DNA of 64,000 nt from a virus. The position numbers were made by a program, and so were the translations under genes. The stretch is taken from the IMG/VR virus record IMGVR_UViG_3300030503_000212, positions 1 to 64,000 of that record; one strand, 5' to 3'. Of the stretch, positions 7,422-13,307 are shown in pieces; position 1 is the first letter of the stretch, and every line of letters begins with the position of its first letter. The notes beneath the pieces were generated by a model. The model worked only from the letters and a program-made list of their open reading frames with translations, was not told the DNA's origin and made no database searches.

Positions 7422-7519
7422 TGGGAGTGTGGGGTAATCCACCTTAGTCAGATACCAAGGGCAACGGCCTTTACGTGAATGCCTCGAATCCCGGTTAGTT
7501 CTGTAGGCCCACACTCCCA
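7422..7519 (+). ncRNA. Structured RNA element R6 with perfect 12-bp closing helix
   Basis: TGGGAGTGTGGG (7422-7433) and CCCACACTCCCA (7508-7519) are exact reverse complements. Inside are the small hairpins GGT-AATCC-ACC and AAGG-GCAACGG-CCTT. It is 98 nt and begins 6 nt after R5. A 70-codon minus-strand ORF across R5/R6 is a by-product of the base pairing. Confidence 0.58.
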
Positions 7520-7526
7520 GTGATGT

Positions 7527-7629
7527 ACGAATGTAGCTCAGCGGTTAGAGCGCTATGGACCTGCGGAGGAGAAATCTGTTGATGCAAGCAAAGGTTCTGA
7601 GGTCATTGGTTCGAATCCAATCATTCGTG
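7527..7629 (+). tRNA. tRNA with elongated anticodon arm, possibly Cys (GCA)
   Basis: Acceptor ACGAATG/CATTCGT, D arm GCTC-AGCGGTTA-GAGC and T arm ATTGG-TTCGAAT-CCAAT are all perfect; CCA is not encoded. The D-to-T interval is 53 nt instead of about 22. It folds as an extended arm: GACCT/AGGTC (7558-7562/7600-7604), CGGA/TCTG (7564-7567/7596-7599), then TTG/CAA closing a 7-nt loop ATGCAAG with U33 and GCA at 7584-7586. I therefore tentatively call tRNA-Cys. A short insertion or a decayed anticodon region cannot be excluded. Confidence 0.6.
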
Positions 7630-7632
7630 CTA

Positions 7633-7725
7633 ATTTTGCAGTGTAAAACCTAATCCCAGGCGTGGGAACGGCGGCACTGGTGAGGAGATAATCCAACCCA
7701 GCTCGGTACGGCCACACTGCAAAAT
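7633..7725 (+). ncRNA. Structured RNA element R7 with perfect 12-bp closing helix
   Basis: ATTTTGCAGTGT (7633-7644) and ACACTGCAAAAT (7714-7725) pair without a mismatch. Inside, TCCCA-GGCG-TGGGA forms a hairpin. It is 93 nt and starts 3 nt after the tRNA discriminator base, so processing of the tRNA 3' end and of R7 would be linked. Between 7726 and 7779 I see only a leader with a CCTCCGGAGG palindrome that carries the ribosome site of the next ORF. Confidence 0.58.
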
Positions 7726-7779
7726 ACAACCTGCAACACTATTTAGACCTCCAATGTATGTACCTCCGGAGGTTCTAAA

Positions 7780-7974
7780 ATGATAAGTCTATTGCTGTCA
7801 TTGGTAGTGTTTGCACTCATCTGTTGGCTGGTATGGTTTATTCTCACGAAGATTCCAGTACCAGCACCGTTTGTATGGGTTGTACAGGTGATATTCGCAA
7901 TTTTCGTAATCATCGGTTTGATTAGTTTGCTTGAGGGTGGTTGGCGTATTCCTCTTGCCGTGCCGATGCGATAA
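7780..7974 (+). CDS. Small membrane protein, Thivi_2564-like
   Basis: 64 aa with two hydrophobic helices (about residues 2-23 and 32-52) joined by TKIPVPAPF. The LLWLV...IP...ILxVVxxI...WLL layout resembles the short Thivi_2564 family of bacterial membrane proteins; function unknown. ATG has CCGGAGG 8 nt upstream. It is embedded in the RNA block, and R8 begins 5 nt after its stop, so RNA processing might limit its mRNA. Confidence 0.65.
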   Translation: MISLLLSLVVFALICWLVWFILTKIPVPAPFVWVVQVIFAIFVIIGLISLLEGGWRIPLAVPMR

Positions 7975-7978
7975 CAAG

Positions 7979-8059
7979 TTGCTACACCGTAGGCCGGGAG
8001 CCACCACAGAATCAACGGGGGATTGTATCGAGCCTGTAAAAGTGGGACGGTAGTAGCAA
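7979..8059 (+). ncRNA. Structured RNA element R8 with 12-bp closing helix
   Basis: TTGCTACACCGT (7979-7990) pairs with 8047-8059 as TTGCTAC/GTAGCAA plus ACCGT/ACGGT with a one-base bulge, again 12 bp. Inside, AGGC (7991-7994) with GCCT (8032-8035) and CCAC (8001-8004) with GTGG (8042-8045) interleave, the same pseudoknot order as in R1, though with only 4-bp stems. It is 81 nt. Confidence 0.45.
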
Positions 8060-8061
8060 AG

Positions 8062-8104
8062 AGTGGGGCTCGCTGGGCCGTTAGCGCTTGGGCAGAGCCC
8101 CACT
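8062..8104 (+). ncRNA. Structured RNA element R9, perfect 10-bp hairpin
   Basis: AGTGGGGCTC (8062-8071) and GAGCCCCACT (8095-8104) pair without a mismatch around a 23-nt loop. The downstream bases are AAAAAG, not a T run, so it is not an intrinsic terminator on this strand. It may be a processing stem or a spacer between R8 and R10. Confidence 0.45.
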
Positions 8105-8113
8105 AAAAAGATT

Positions 8114-8252
8114 GATGTTTCCACCAAGAAATTACTGAGCCGCAGCGCTGATGTGAACAGGTTAGCTGCTCAAGGTCCCAAGTCACATTGGGGAACCGGG
8201 CCTCTGCAAGAGGTCTGAGCATAACGGACAGTAATTTCTTGGTGGGAACATC
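8114..8252 (+). ncRNA. Structured RNA element R10 with 24-bp terminal helix
   Basis: Positions 8114-8137 pair with 8229-8252 along all 24 positions, one being U-G. Inside are GAGC.GCAGC/GCTGCTC, CCCAA/TTGGG and CCTCT-GCA-AGAGG hairpins. It ends about 20 nt before a perfect copy of the dispersed palindrome (8274-8288) and the tmRNA acceptor piece. A helix this long is a plausible RNase III target. Confidence 0.55.
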
Positions 8253-8273
8253 ATTGAATACGCACGATGTGAG

Positions 8274-8288
8274 TCAACAGTAAGTTGA
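8274..8288 (+). repeat. Dispersed palindrome, perfect copy beside the tmRNA
   Basis: TCAACAGTAAGTTGA: arms TCAAC/GTTGA around AGTAA. It lies just upstream of the tmRNA acceptor piece, inside the presumed transcript rather than at a promoter. Confidence 0.75.
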
Positions 8289-8290
8289 TT

Positions 8291-8348
8291 CGAGAGCTTG
8301 AATGGAGTTTGTATTCGGACAGGTGTTCGACTCACCTCACCTCCACCA
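8291..8348 (+). ncRNA. ssrA: Permuted tmRNA, acceptor piece (3' half, encoded first)
   Basis: It contains a T arm AGGTG-TTCGACT-CACCT (8321-8337), then the 3' acceptor strand CACCTCC (8338-8344), discriminator A and encoded CCA (8346-8348). This strand pairs over 7 bp with GGGGGTG at 8479-8485, the start of the coding piece downstream, and gives a G3-U70 pair, the alanine identity mark of tmRNA. CTTGAA (8297-8302) pairs with TTCAAG (8512-8517), matching helix P2. The 3' half standing before the 5' half is the order of circularly permuted, two-piece tmRNA genes. The exact 5' end is not determined. Confidence 0.82.
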
Positions 8349-8478
8349 ACCAGCACATACGCGAATGTTTCCCAGTAAAGATTACGTTGCGCCCACCTAG
8401 AGGCAGGTTGGTCTATAACAACGTGAACCCCTACTGGGGGATAAGGAATTAAGCCTCATTCGATGTGTGCTGGTATGT
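8349..8478 (+). ncRNA. Permuted tmRNA intervening segment, removed on maturation
   Basis: It joins the CCA of the acceptor piece to the 5' G of the coding piece. ACCAGCACA (8349-8357) pairs with TGTGCTGGT (8466-8474) and CGAATG (8362-8367) with CATTCG (8457-8462). Further in are CCCAGTA/TACTGGG (8371-8377/8432-8438) and ACGTTG/CAACGT (8384-8389/8419-8424). The whole segment is thus an extension stacked on the acceptor stem, as expected for a spacer that brings both halves together before being cut out. Confidence 0.75.
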
Positions 8479-8765
8479 GGGGGTGTCACGGTTTCGACGG
8501 GTCGGATTTTGTTCAAGTAATTGTGCCGGGACTGGTACTCACCGAAGTCTCACATTAGGAATGACGCTTAGGCACATGACCCTAGTGAGGGGAACGAAAC
8601 GAGAGCTAAATCAAAAAGTGCCAACACTGTTGACACGGGCCGTAAGACTGCGAAGGTACTGGCATTCCCAGCACCTGTTGTTGCAGCTCCTATGGTTGCT
8701 ATGGCCGCTTAACAGGCGTCCGTCCGGAGGTGAGCAATATCCGTCGAAAGACCATGCTTACAAGG
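8479..8765 (+). ncRNA. ssrA: Permuted tmRNA, coding piece with tag reading frame
   Basis: It starts GGGGGTGTCACGG, then TTTCGACGGG, the hallmark tmRNA 5' region. The likely tag frame runs from GCC at 8620 to TAA at 8710-8712: 30 codons beginning ANTVDTGRKT and ending PMVAMAA. AAAAAGT just before GCC fits the A-rich resume context. A terminal Ala-Ala is the usual protease signal, but 30 residues is long beside the 8-15 of most bacteria. Hairpins follow the stop (GTCCGTCCGGA region), then the terminator at 8766. A long plus-strand ORF over this region (8465-9181) is not a gene. Confidence 0.8.
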
Positions 8766-8804
8766 TGCCCTGTACACAGAAATGTGTCTGGGGCATTTTT
8801 GTTT
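8766..8804 (+). terminator. Intrinsic terminator ending the RNA block
   Basis: Stem TGCCC-TG-TACACA / TGTGTC-TG-GGGCA with a GAAA tetraloop (8766-8795), followed by TTTTTGTTT. It is the strongest intrinsic terminator in the window and the first after the promoter at 6169. Confidence 0.85.
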
Positions 8805-8809
8805 CCCGC

Positions 8810-8815
8810 TACAAT
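8810..8815 (+). promoter_or_regulatory. Putative promoter -10 box (TACAAT)
   Basis: CGC-TACAAT just after the tmRNA terminator and 45 nt before the next gene. No -35 consensus. Confidence 0.5.
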
Positions 8816-8860
8816 GTCGGTAGGCAAGTCAATGCTCAAAATCAAGGGGAGACTGGTTCA

Positions 8861-9288
8861 ATGATTCAACCTACCATCGGACGTGTTGTATATTTTCATC
8901 CGGCTTTCGTACCCGACAGCGGTACGAACGAAGTTACTCATGCGGCCATCGTAACTTATGTCCATGGTGACACGTGCATCAATCTTGCTGTGTGTTCGAC
9001 AGCAACGGAGTACCGTATGCCCAGACATCGGTGTTCCTGTACCAGGGTGATGGACCAGCGCCGGGCGGTAAGTTTGCAGAATGGATGCCGTTCCAACTCG
9101 GACAGGCAGCACTCACAGCAAAGCTGCTGGAGTCAGCTGCTATCCCCGCTATCCAGACCGATCAGGCTGATAGCAAACTGACTACTGTCGTCGACGATTC
9201 GAATGACGACTCAGCCGCCCCGGAGACAGGTGTCGTTGATACAGAACCCGGCCCCGTTGATATCACTGCCGAGTCCGGACGCGGTTAG
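8861..9288 (+). pseudogene. Conserved phage protein interrupted by a 2-nt frame change
   Basis: The first 44 codons (MIQPTIGRVVYFHPAF...HAAIVTYVHGDTCINLAV) and the part after 8995 (FDSNGVPYAQTSVFLYQGD...EWMPFQLGQAALTAK) are the two halves of one small conserved phage protein, but lie in different frames. Removing one TG from the (TG)3 run at 8989-8994 restores it. The cause may be a real frameshift, a sequencing or assembly slip in a dinucleotide run, or less likely programmed shifting, as no classic slippery site is present. The C-terminal tail is acidic and Pro/Asp rich. Confidence 0.7.
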
Positions 9289-9314
9289 ACGGTCGTTACT
9301 AGGGTTTGCTTAGG

Positions 9315-9357
9315 AGGGCTGAGGCGGGGTTGCAACCGTTTCAGCCCTTTGGTTTTT
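9315..9357 (+). terminator. Intrinsic terminator
   Basis: AGGGCTGA (9315-9322) pairs with TCAGCCCT (9341-9348), with an inner GGTTGCAACC palindrome, followed by TTGGTTTTT. It closes the unit started at 8810. Confidence 0.75.
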
Positions 9358-9425
9358 GCATCGTGACTTACTGTTGAGCATCTGATAGAGATGAGTTTGA
9401 AAAGTAATGCAAGAGTGAGGAACTA

Positions 9426-9782
9426 ATGAGCTTTGAAAAAATTCCGACAAGAGTAATTCGACGTGTGCCTCTAGGCGATCTGCAAGGAAAAATTCAATCC
9501 GTCAGCGTTACCCATTCACAGATCATGCAGGAAACTGAAATTGATTTCCTATTCGAACGTGTCAGTTTTGGTAGGGCTGCATATAAGTGTCGAGCATGTC
9601 TCGATAACGATATACAGGCAGACTCTTGGCTGGTACAGAGTCCGACTTTTAGTTTGGTAGACAAAAACGGTGATCCAATCGAGGAGCTGCCCTATACCGT
9701 TCAGAGGTGGTTTGCTGCTCATACCAAAAGTCACTCAACAATGTTTCAGTGGGCGAAGGGAGTGATTGCACGTGGGAGATGA
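9426..9782 (+). CDS. Hypothetical protein
   Basis: 118 aa; GAGG lies 7 nt before the ATG. A single KCRACLDNDIQ stretch with two Cys hints at half a metal site, but there is no partner pair. No family recognised. A TGACTTACTGTTGAG motif copy lies upstream at 9362-9376. The last codons overlap the next gene. Confidence 0.65.
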   Translation: MSFEKIPTRVIRRVPLGDLQGKIQSVSVTHSQIMQETEIDFLFERVSFGRAAYKCRACLDNDIQADSWLVQSPTFSLVDKNGDPIEELPYTVQRWFAAHTKSHSTMFQWAKGVIARGR

Positions 9783-10068
9783 ATCGGAAGCACTAGAGGA
9801 TCAGATTGGCTGGGGCCAGGAGATCGACGAACAGTTCACCCATGCCCGTATACAGGCTCTGCTGACGGCCTACGATGCATCAGGACGCATTCCGGCGTTC
9901 TGCTATGCCAAATGCCCCGTGTGTGGCTGTACGTTCACCAAAAAGGTCAAGGCACAGCGATTCTGTGGTCGTAAGCGCCGGGGCCAAAGCACTTGCCGGG
10001 ACTACTACCATAACGCTACACATCCGGCACGTAGGGAACGTGCAATGCAGGTATTGCGTCGTCAATAG
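9772..10068 (+). CDS. Zinc-ribbon protein
   Basis: 98 aa from GTG at 9772 (AAGGGAG upstream); a TTG two codons earlier is the alternative. CPVCGCTFTKK followed by RFCGRKRRGQSTCRDYYHN gives C-x2-C and FC...C, a zinc-ribbon pattern seen in many small phage proteins and resembling the metal site of HNH-associated ribbons. The nuclease triad itself is missing. The basic middle suggests nucleic-acid contact. Confidence 0.65.
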   Translation: MGDESEALEDQIGWGQEIDEQFTHARIQALLTAYDASGRIPAFCYAKCPVCGCTFTKKVKAQRFCGRKRRGQSTCRDYYHNATHPARRERAMQVLRRQ

Positions 10069-10083
10069 TAAGTTGAGCATCTG

Positions 10084-10311
10084 ATGTGTATGGCTTACAA
10101 AAAGCAATTCGTGATTGAAAAACGCAAGGCTGATGGGAGCCTTGATTTCTCTGTACCTCAACCTCCGTTTTTCATTGGATCTGAGGACGATATATGTCAA
10201 CACTATTTCAAGAATACGAGTGCTGAGATTCATGGTGGAGCTGCATCCATGGGGACCATCTATCTCTGGTACAAAGAACAAGGATTTGAGATCAGACCTA
10301 AAACGTGGTAA
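10084..10311 (+). CDS. Hypothetical small protein
   Basis: 75 aa, starting at ATG 10084 or 10090. Basic N-terminus (MAYKKQFVIEKRK), then PPFFIGSEDDICQHYFKN and a WYKEQGFEI end that looks like a helix-turn element. No family recognised. A good palindrome copy (TCAATAGTAAGTTGA, 10062-10076) overlaps the leader. It overlaps the next ORF's longest form but not its preferred start. Confidence 0.6.
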   Translation: MCMAYKKQFVIEKRKADGSLDFSVPQPPFFIGSEDDICQHYFKNTSAEIHGGAASMGTIYLWYKEQGFEIRPKTW

Positions 10312-10334
10312 CTAACCAACAGAAAGATAAAAAC

Positions 10335-11162
10335 ATGCGAACAGTAAAGATTAGTAATGAGGCACTCGCCATCTTGTCAGGCTGCAAAGTAGAGCAGCTT
10401 AAGCTGTCAACGTCCTTAGTAAAAATCGTATCCGGACAACTGGAGCGAAAACTGTATACGGACGTTAACAAGGTGCTGGAGGAGATCGGCGGTAAATGGT
10501 CACGATCAGCCAAGGGCCATGTGTTTGAAACGTCTGTGGACGTAACGCGCGAGCGGCTGGATGGTGTGATCCTCTCAGGTGAGATCGCCCCTCTCAAAAA
10601 GAACGGCTGTTTCTGGACCCCTCCGGCACTTGCAGCGACTGTAGCCGCGTTGGCACGCCTGAGACAGGGTCAACGTATCTTGGAACCCAATGGCGGCTCA
10701 GGAGCGCTCGTGGATGCGATTCTGGACACGTTAGGCACGCCACACATCAGTACGACGATTCGGGTACTGGAGATCAACGAGAGTTTGGCTGTTCAATTGC
10801 GGGATAAGTACATCGTCGATCAACCGACTGTAATTGTCGATCAAACTGATTTTCTGACATGGACTTGCGAAGCTCCAGAGTACCTGTACGACCGGATTGT
10901 GATGAATCCGCCGTTTGAGAATCGGGCGGATGCAAAGCATGTGCTGCATGCATGGTCACTACTCAAGCCGGGCGGTTGGTTGGTCGCCATTATGAGTGCT
11001 GGAGCTGGATTTCGGCGCGAGGACGAGTACCAGCAGATCCGATTGTTGATTTCACGCTACGGTTCCATTGAAAAGCTGCCTGAGGGATCATTCAAGGAAT
11101 CTGGTACGGGTGTCAACACAGTTTTGGTGATATTGGACAAGCCGGAGGACTGGAAAGTCTAG
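10335..11162 (+). CDS. N6-adenine DNA methyltransferase-like protein
   Basis: 275 aa from ATG 10335 (a GTG ten codons earlier is less likely). An N-terminal alpha/beta part precedes a Rossmann methyltransferase: SAM-binding RILEPNGGSGALVDAIL, acidic VLEINESL, then the catalytic VMNPPFENRADAKH (NPPF) and a late LKPGGWLVAIMS strand. NPPF marks N6-adenine (gamma-type) enzymes. It would modify phage or host DNA. The target-recognition region is short, so sequence specificity cannot be judged. A second methylase lies at 18694. Confidence 0.8.
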   Translation: MRTVKISNEALAILSGCKVEQLKLSTSLVKIVSGQLERKLYTDVNKVLEEIGGKWSRSAKGHVFETSVDVTRERLDGVILSGEIAPLKKNGCFWTPPALAATVAALARLRQGQRILEPNGGSGALVDAILDTLGTPHISTTIRVLEINESLAVQLRDKYIVDQPTVIVDQTDFLTWTCEAPEYLYDRIVMNPPFENRADAKHVLHAWSLLKPGGWLVAIMSAGAGFRREDEYQQIRLLISRYGSIEKLPEGSFKESGTGVNTVLVILDKPEDWKV

Positions 11163-11176
11163 TTTCTGTCGATCGA

Positions 11177-11221
11177 CAACTTTATGTTGACAACTTTCTG
11201 TTGAATCCAACTTTCTGTTGA
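11177..11221 (+). repeat. Three tandem palindromes upstream of the ParB-like gene
   Basis: CAACTTTATGTTGA (11177-11190), CAACTTTCTGTTGA (11191-11204) and CAACTTTCTGTTGA (11208-11221), spaced 14 and 17 bp apart. They form the densest cluster of the dispersed motif. A TATAGAT box follows at 11230, so these sites would overlap a promoter. They probably act as an operator. Confidence 0.75.
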
Positions 11222-11258
11222 CGCATCCTATAGATGTGAGCCGTGGAGGGCTCCAAAA

Positions 11259-12104
11259 ATGGCTAAGGAAACTGGTGAGATTGTTCGGTTAGAGGATTTC
11301 TTTGAGGGACGCCGGGCGTCGGGTAAGGTCCATGTTGACAATCTGATCGTGGTTCCTGGCCATAACCCTCGCGATTTCAGCCTGCGTAAGAATCTTGAGC
11401 ACGTTGAACGGCTGAAAGTGTCGATTCTTTCCATAGGCTTGTTGGAGCCGGTTTTGGTGCGGTTCGACGCCGGAACCAAGACAGCTTATATCGTTGACGG
11501 TGAGAGTCGTTACCGGGCGGTAAAAGCAGCGGTCGCCGAAGGACACAGCGGTTACATCGATGTCATCAGAACATCTGAAAAGATCGTATCTGAGGAGCTG
11601 GCAACGATTCAGGCGCTTGAGGCCAACACTGGCAAGCACATTACGCAGTGGGAGGTCGGATCACCTTATGCGAAGTTCCGCAAGTGGGGATGGAGCGATG
11701 ATCGTATCGCGACACAGTTCCAAAAGAGCGCCCGGTACGTCCGCGATGCAATCGAGCTGTCCGAGGCTCCCAGCGACATCAAGCAGGCTCTGGACAATGA
11801 GGAGATCACGGTTGCTGTGGCTCTCAAGAACCTCCGCAACAAGGGCAATCAGGCGTCGGCCTCAGTAGCGGCTGCTGTAGCCTCTGCCAAGGCTCAGGGT
11901 AAGACCAAGGTTGTTGCCCAGTACACGAAACGGGCTCAGGTTACTAAAGTGGACAATGAGTTTCTTGTGCGGCTGCACAAGGCCCTCAGCGGGTTCGATT
12001 TCACTGGTTCTACTGAGGTGCTGGAGCTGATCGAGGAGCTTGAAGTTCTGCTCCCAGGTCCGGGCAAGAACGGTCAGGCTGCTAAGGATCTGGATTCGTT
12101 CTAA
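11259..12104 (+). CDS. ParB-family DNA-binding protein
   Basis: 281 aa. An N-terminal ParB/sulfiredoxin-like domain has NPRDFSLRKNLEHVERLKVSI, IGLLEPVLVR and the box VDGESRYRAVKAA. A KorB/ParB-type helix-turn-helix follows (WSDDRIATQFQKSARYVRDAIELSEAP). The C-terminus is Ala/Lys rich, then leucine rich. No ParA lies next to it, so a role as a transcription regulator or in genome organisation is as likely as partition. The three palindromes directly upstream are natural candidates for its binding sites; this is inference. Confidence 0.82.
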   Translation: MAKETGEIVRLEDFFEGRRASGKVHVDNLIVVPGHNPRDFSLRKNLEHVERLKVSILSIGLLEPVLVRFDAGTKTAYIVDGESRYRAVKAAVAEGHSGYIDVIRTSEKIVSEELATIQALEANTGKHITQWEVGSPYAKFRKWGWSDDRIATQFQKSARYVRDAIELSEAPSDIKQALDNEEITVAVALKNLRNKGNQASASVAAAVASAKAQGKTKVVAQYTKRAQVTKVDNEFLVRLHKALSGFDFTGSTEVLELIEELEVLLPGPGKNGQAAKDLDSF

Positions 12105-12163
12105 AGTCAAAGACGGCTCACGTGGGGGATAGCGTGGGCCGTAACTTACTGTTGAGGAGCATT

Positions 12164-12385
12164 ATGGAAACCATTAATCCATTGTTGGCATTGAAAGAGC
12201 TGGGCTATGACACACGTAAGCCGTGCCGTGGGCATGTGCTTGTGGAGGTGTTGCCCAACAAGTTCAAGACCTATGCATTTCGTCATAGGTCTGGGGACGG
12301 GCATGTTCAGTGTCGTTTGGGACGTTTAGTGAATTGCTACAAACAACCCATCAGCGGCTTGTTGATATTTGTCTTGGATGCATAA
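12164..12385 (+). CDS. Hypothetical small protein
   Basis: 73 aa. GAGGAG 6 nt before ATG, and the GAGG is the tail of an ACTTACTGTTGAGG motif copy. The sequence (LGYDTRKPCRGHVLVEVLPNKFKTYAFRHRSGDGHVQCRLGRLV in parts) looks beta-rich and basic. No family recognised. An imperfect hairpin ACGGC.CACG/CGTG.GCCGT (12112-12141) separates it from the ParB gene. Confidence 0.6.
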   Translation: METINPLLALKELGYDTRKPCRGHVLVEVLPNKFKTYAFRHRSGDGHVQCRLGRLVNCYKQPISGLLIFVLDA

Positions 12386-12406
12386 CTTATTACTGAGGGG
12401 TAGAAA

Positions 12407-12871
12407 ATGCGAACGGTCAGAATAAAACCTGAGGGTGAGCTGGGTTTCCTCAGGCTGGAGCCGAACACGCCACATGTGATACGTGTACTCGACAAACCGG
12501 TAGAGACGTACAGTAATTACGAGCCGAGCGTGGATAAACATTTCGAGTCACACTACATTCAGGTCATTGATCTAGCAGACAAGACGCCCAAAATGCTGCG
12601 TGTCAGCAACGTTCTGCGTAAGACCATCCAAAAAGCGATGGAGGCTATTGCCAAGCACAAGGAACAGTTTCGGTTTCCGCGATCTAAGAAAAAGCGTATT
12701 CGGAAAAAGTGGGCATCGCGGCCTGAGAATTGGCGTCCGGTCCAGAACTACGATATCGAGATTCTTAAGCGTGGTATCGGGCTTGGTACAAACTATTTGG
12801 TAGCGCCCTTGGCTATCCATAGGAATTATGAGACAGCAATCAGGAAAGGATATTGGCATGGCAGACACTAA
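12407..12871 (+). CDS. Hypothetical protein, basic
   Basis: 154 aa; GAGGGG 7 nt before ATG. Beta-rich N-terminus, then a strongly basic stretch (FRFPRSKKKRIRKKWASRPE), suggesting nucleic-acid contact. No family recognised. Its last 14 nt overlap the next gene. Confidence 0.65.
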   Translation: MRTVRIKPEGELGFLRLEPNTPHVIRVLDKPVETYSNYEPSVDKHFESHYIQVIDLADKTPKMLRVSNVLRKTIQKAMEAIAKHKEQFRFPRSKKKRIRKKWASRPENWRPVQNYDIEILKRGIGLGTNYLVAPLAIHRNYETAIRKGYWHGRH

Positions 12872-13256
12872 GAAAGTTCTGGGTATTGGGTTGTGGGCGT
12901 TGTGTGTAGGACCTACAGGAAATCGAATTGTGCTGGAGTCAGGCGATGTCATTCCGCCCGGATACAGACTTTGTATTGATTCACCTACACCCGAGGAGCT
13001 GAAAGCTGAGCAAGATAGGCGAGCTGCGAAGGCACGTAAGATTAAAGCGATTGAGGATTTCCGGGCTCGTGAGAACAACATAGTGCCCGGCGTCGGACTT
13101 TGGGCAGTCTATAATTCGGGTGATTCACGGAGAATCTTATATTCAGGCGACAAGGTGCCAGCTGGGTTCCGGATTAGTTTTGTCTTGCCAACACAAGAGG
13201 AGATCGATGTAGCACGTGAGAGGCGTGCTGAGAAAGCACAGAGGTCGATAATCTAG
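12858..13256 (+). CDS. Protein made of two repeated units
   Basis: 132 aa from ATG 12858 with AGGAAAGGA upstream; an earlier in-frame ATG at 12828 is less likely. The two halves align: GIGLWALCVGPTGNRIVLES, then GDVIPPGYRL...PTPEEL..EQDRRAAKARK, against GVGLWAVYNSGDSRRILYS, then GDKVPAGFRI...PTQEEIDVARERRAEKAQR. Each unit is a small beta fold followed by a charged helix. Internal duplication is clear; function is unknown. Confidence 0.7.
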   Translation: MADTKKVLGIGLWALCVGPTGNRIVLESGDVIPPGYRLCIDSPTPEELKAEQDRRAAKARKIKAIEDFRARENNIVPGVGLWAVYNSGDSRRILYSGDKVPAGFRISFVLPTQEEIDVARERRAEKAQRSII

Positions 13257-13307
13257 GTTGAATTTGAATCACGACTTGAGGTACAGGCGACGCAGTCGGT
13301 TGGAAAT

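Noticed and set aside
7302-7514. A 70-codon minus-strand ORF in the RNA block
   Set aside because: It is a by-product of the paired strands of R5 and R6; no ribosome site, wrong strand for the block.
7553-7604. A group I intron in the second tRNA
   Set aside because: The extra sequence is only about 30 nt, far too short for a self-splicing group I intron, and folds as an arm extension.
8062-8104. R9 as an intrinsic terminator
   Set aside because: The stem is good but followed by AAAAAG on the plus strand and CTTTGCT on the minus strand; neither supports termination.
8465-9181. A 238-codon plus-strand reading frame
   Set aside because: It runs through the tmRNA coding piece, its terminator and a promoter box before entering the frame of the gene at 8861; its first 130 residues have no ribosome site and no sense as a protein.
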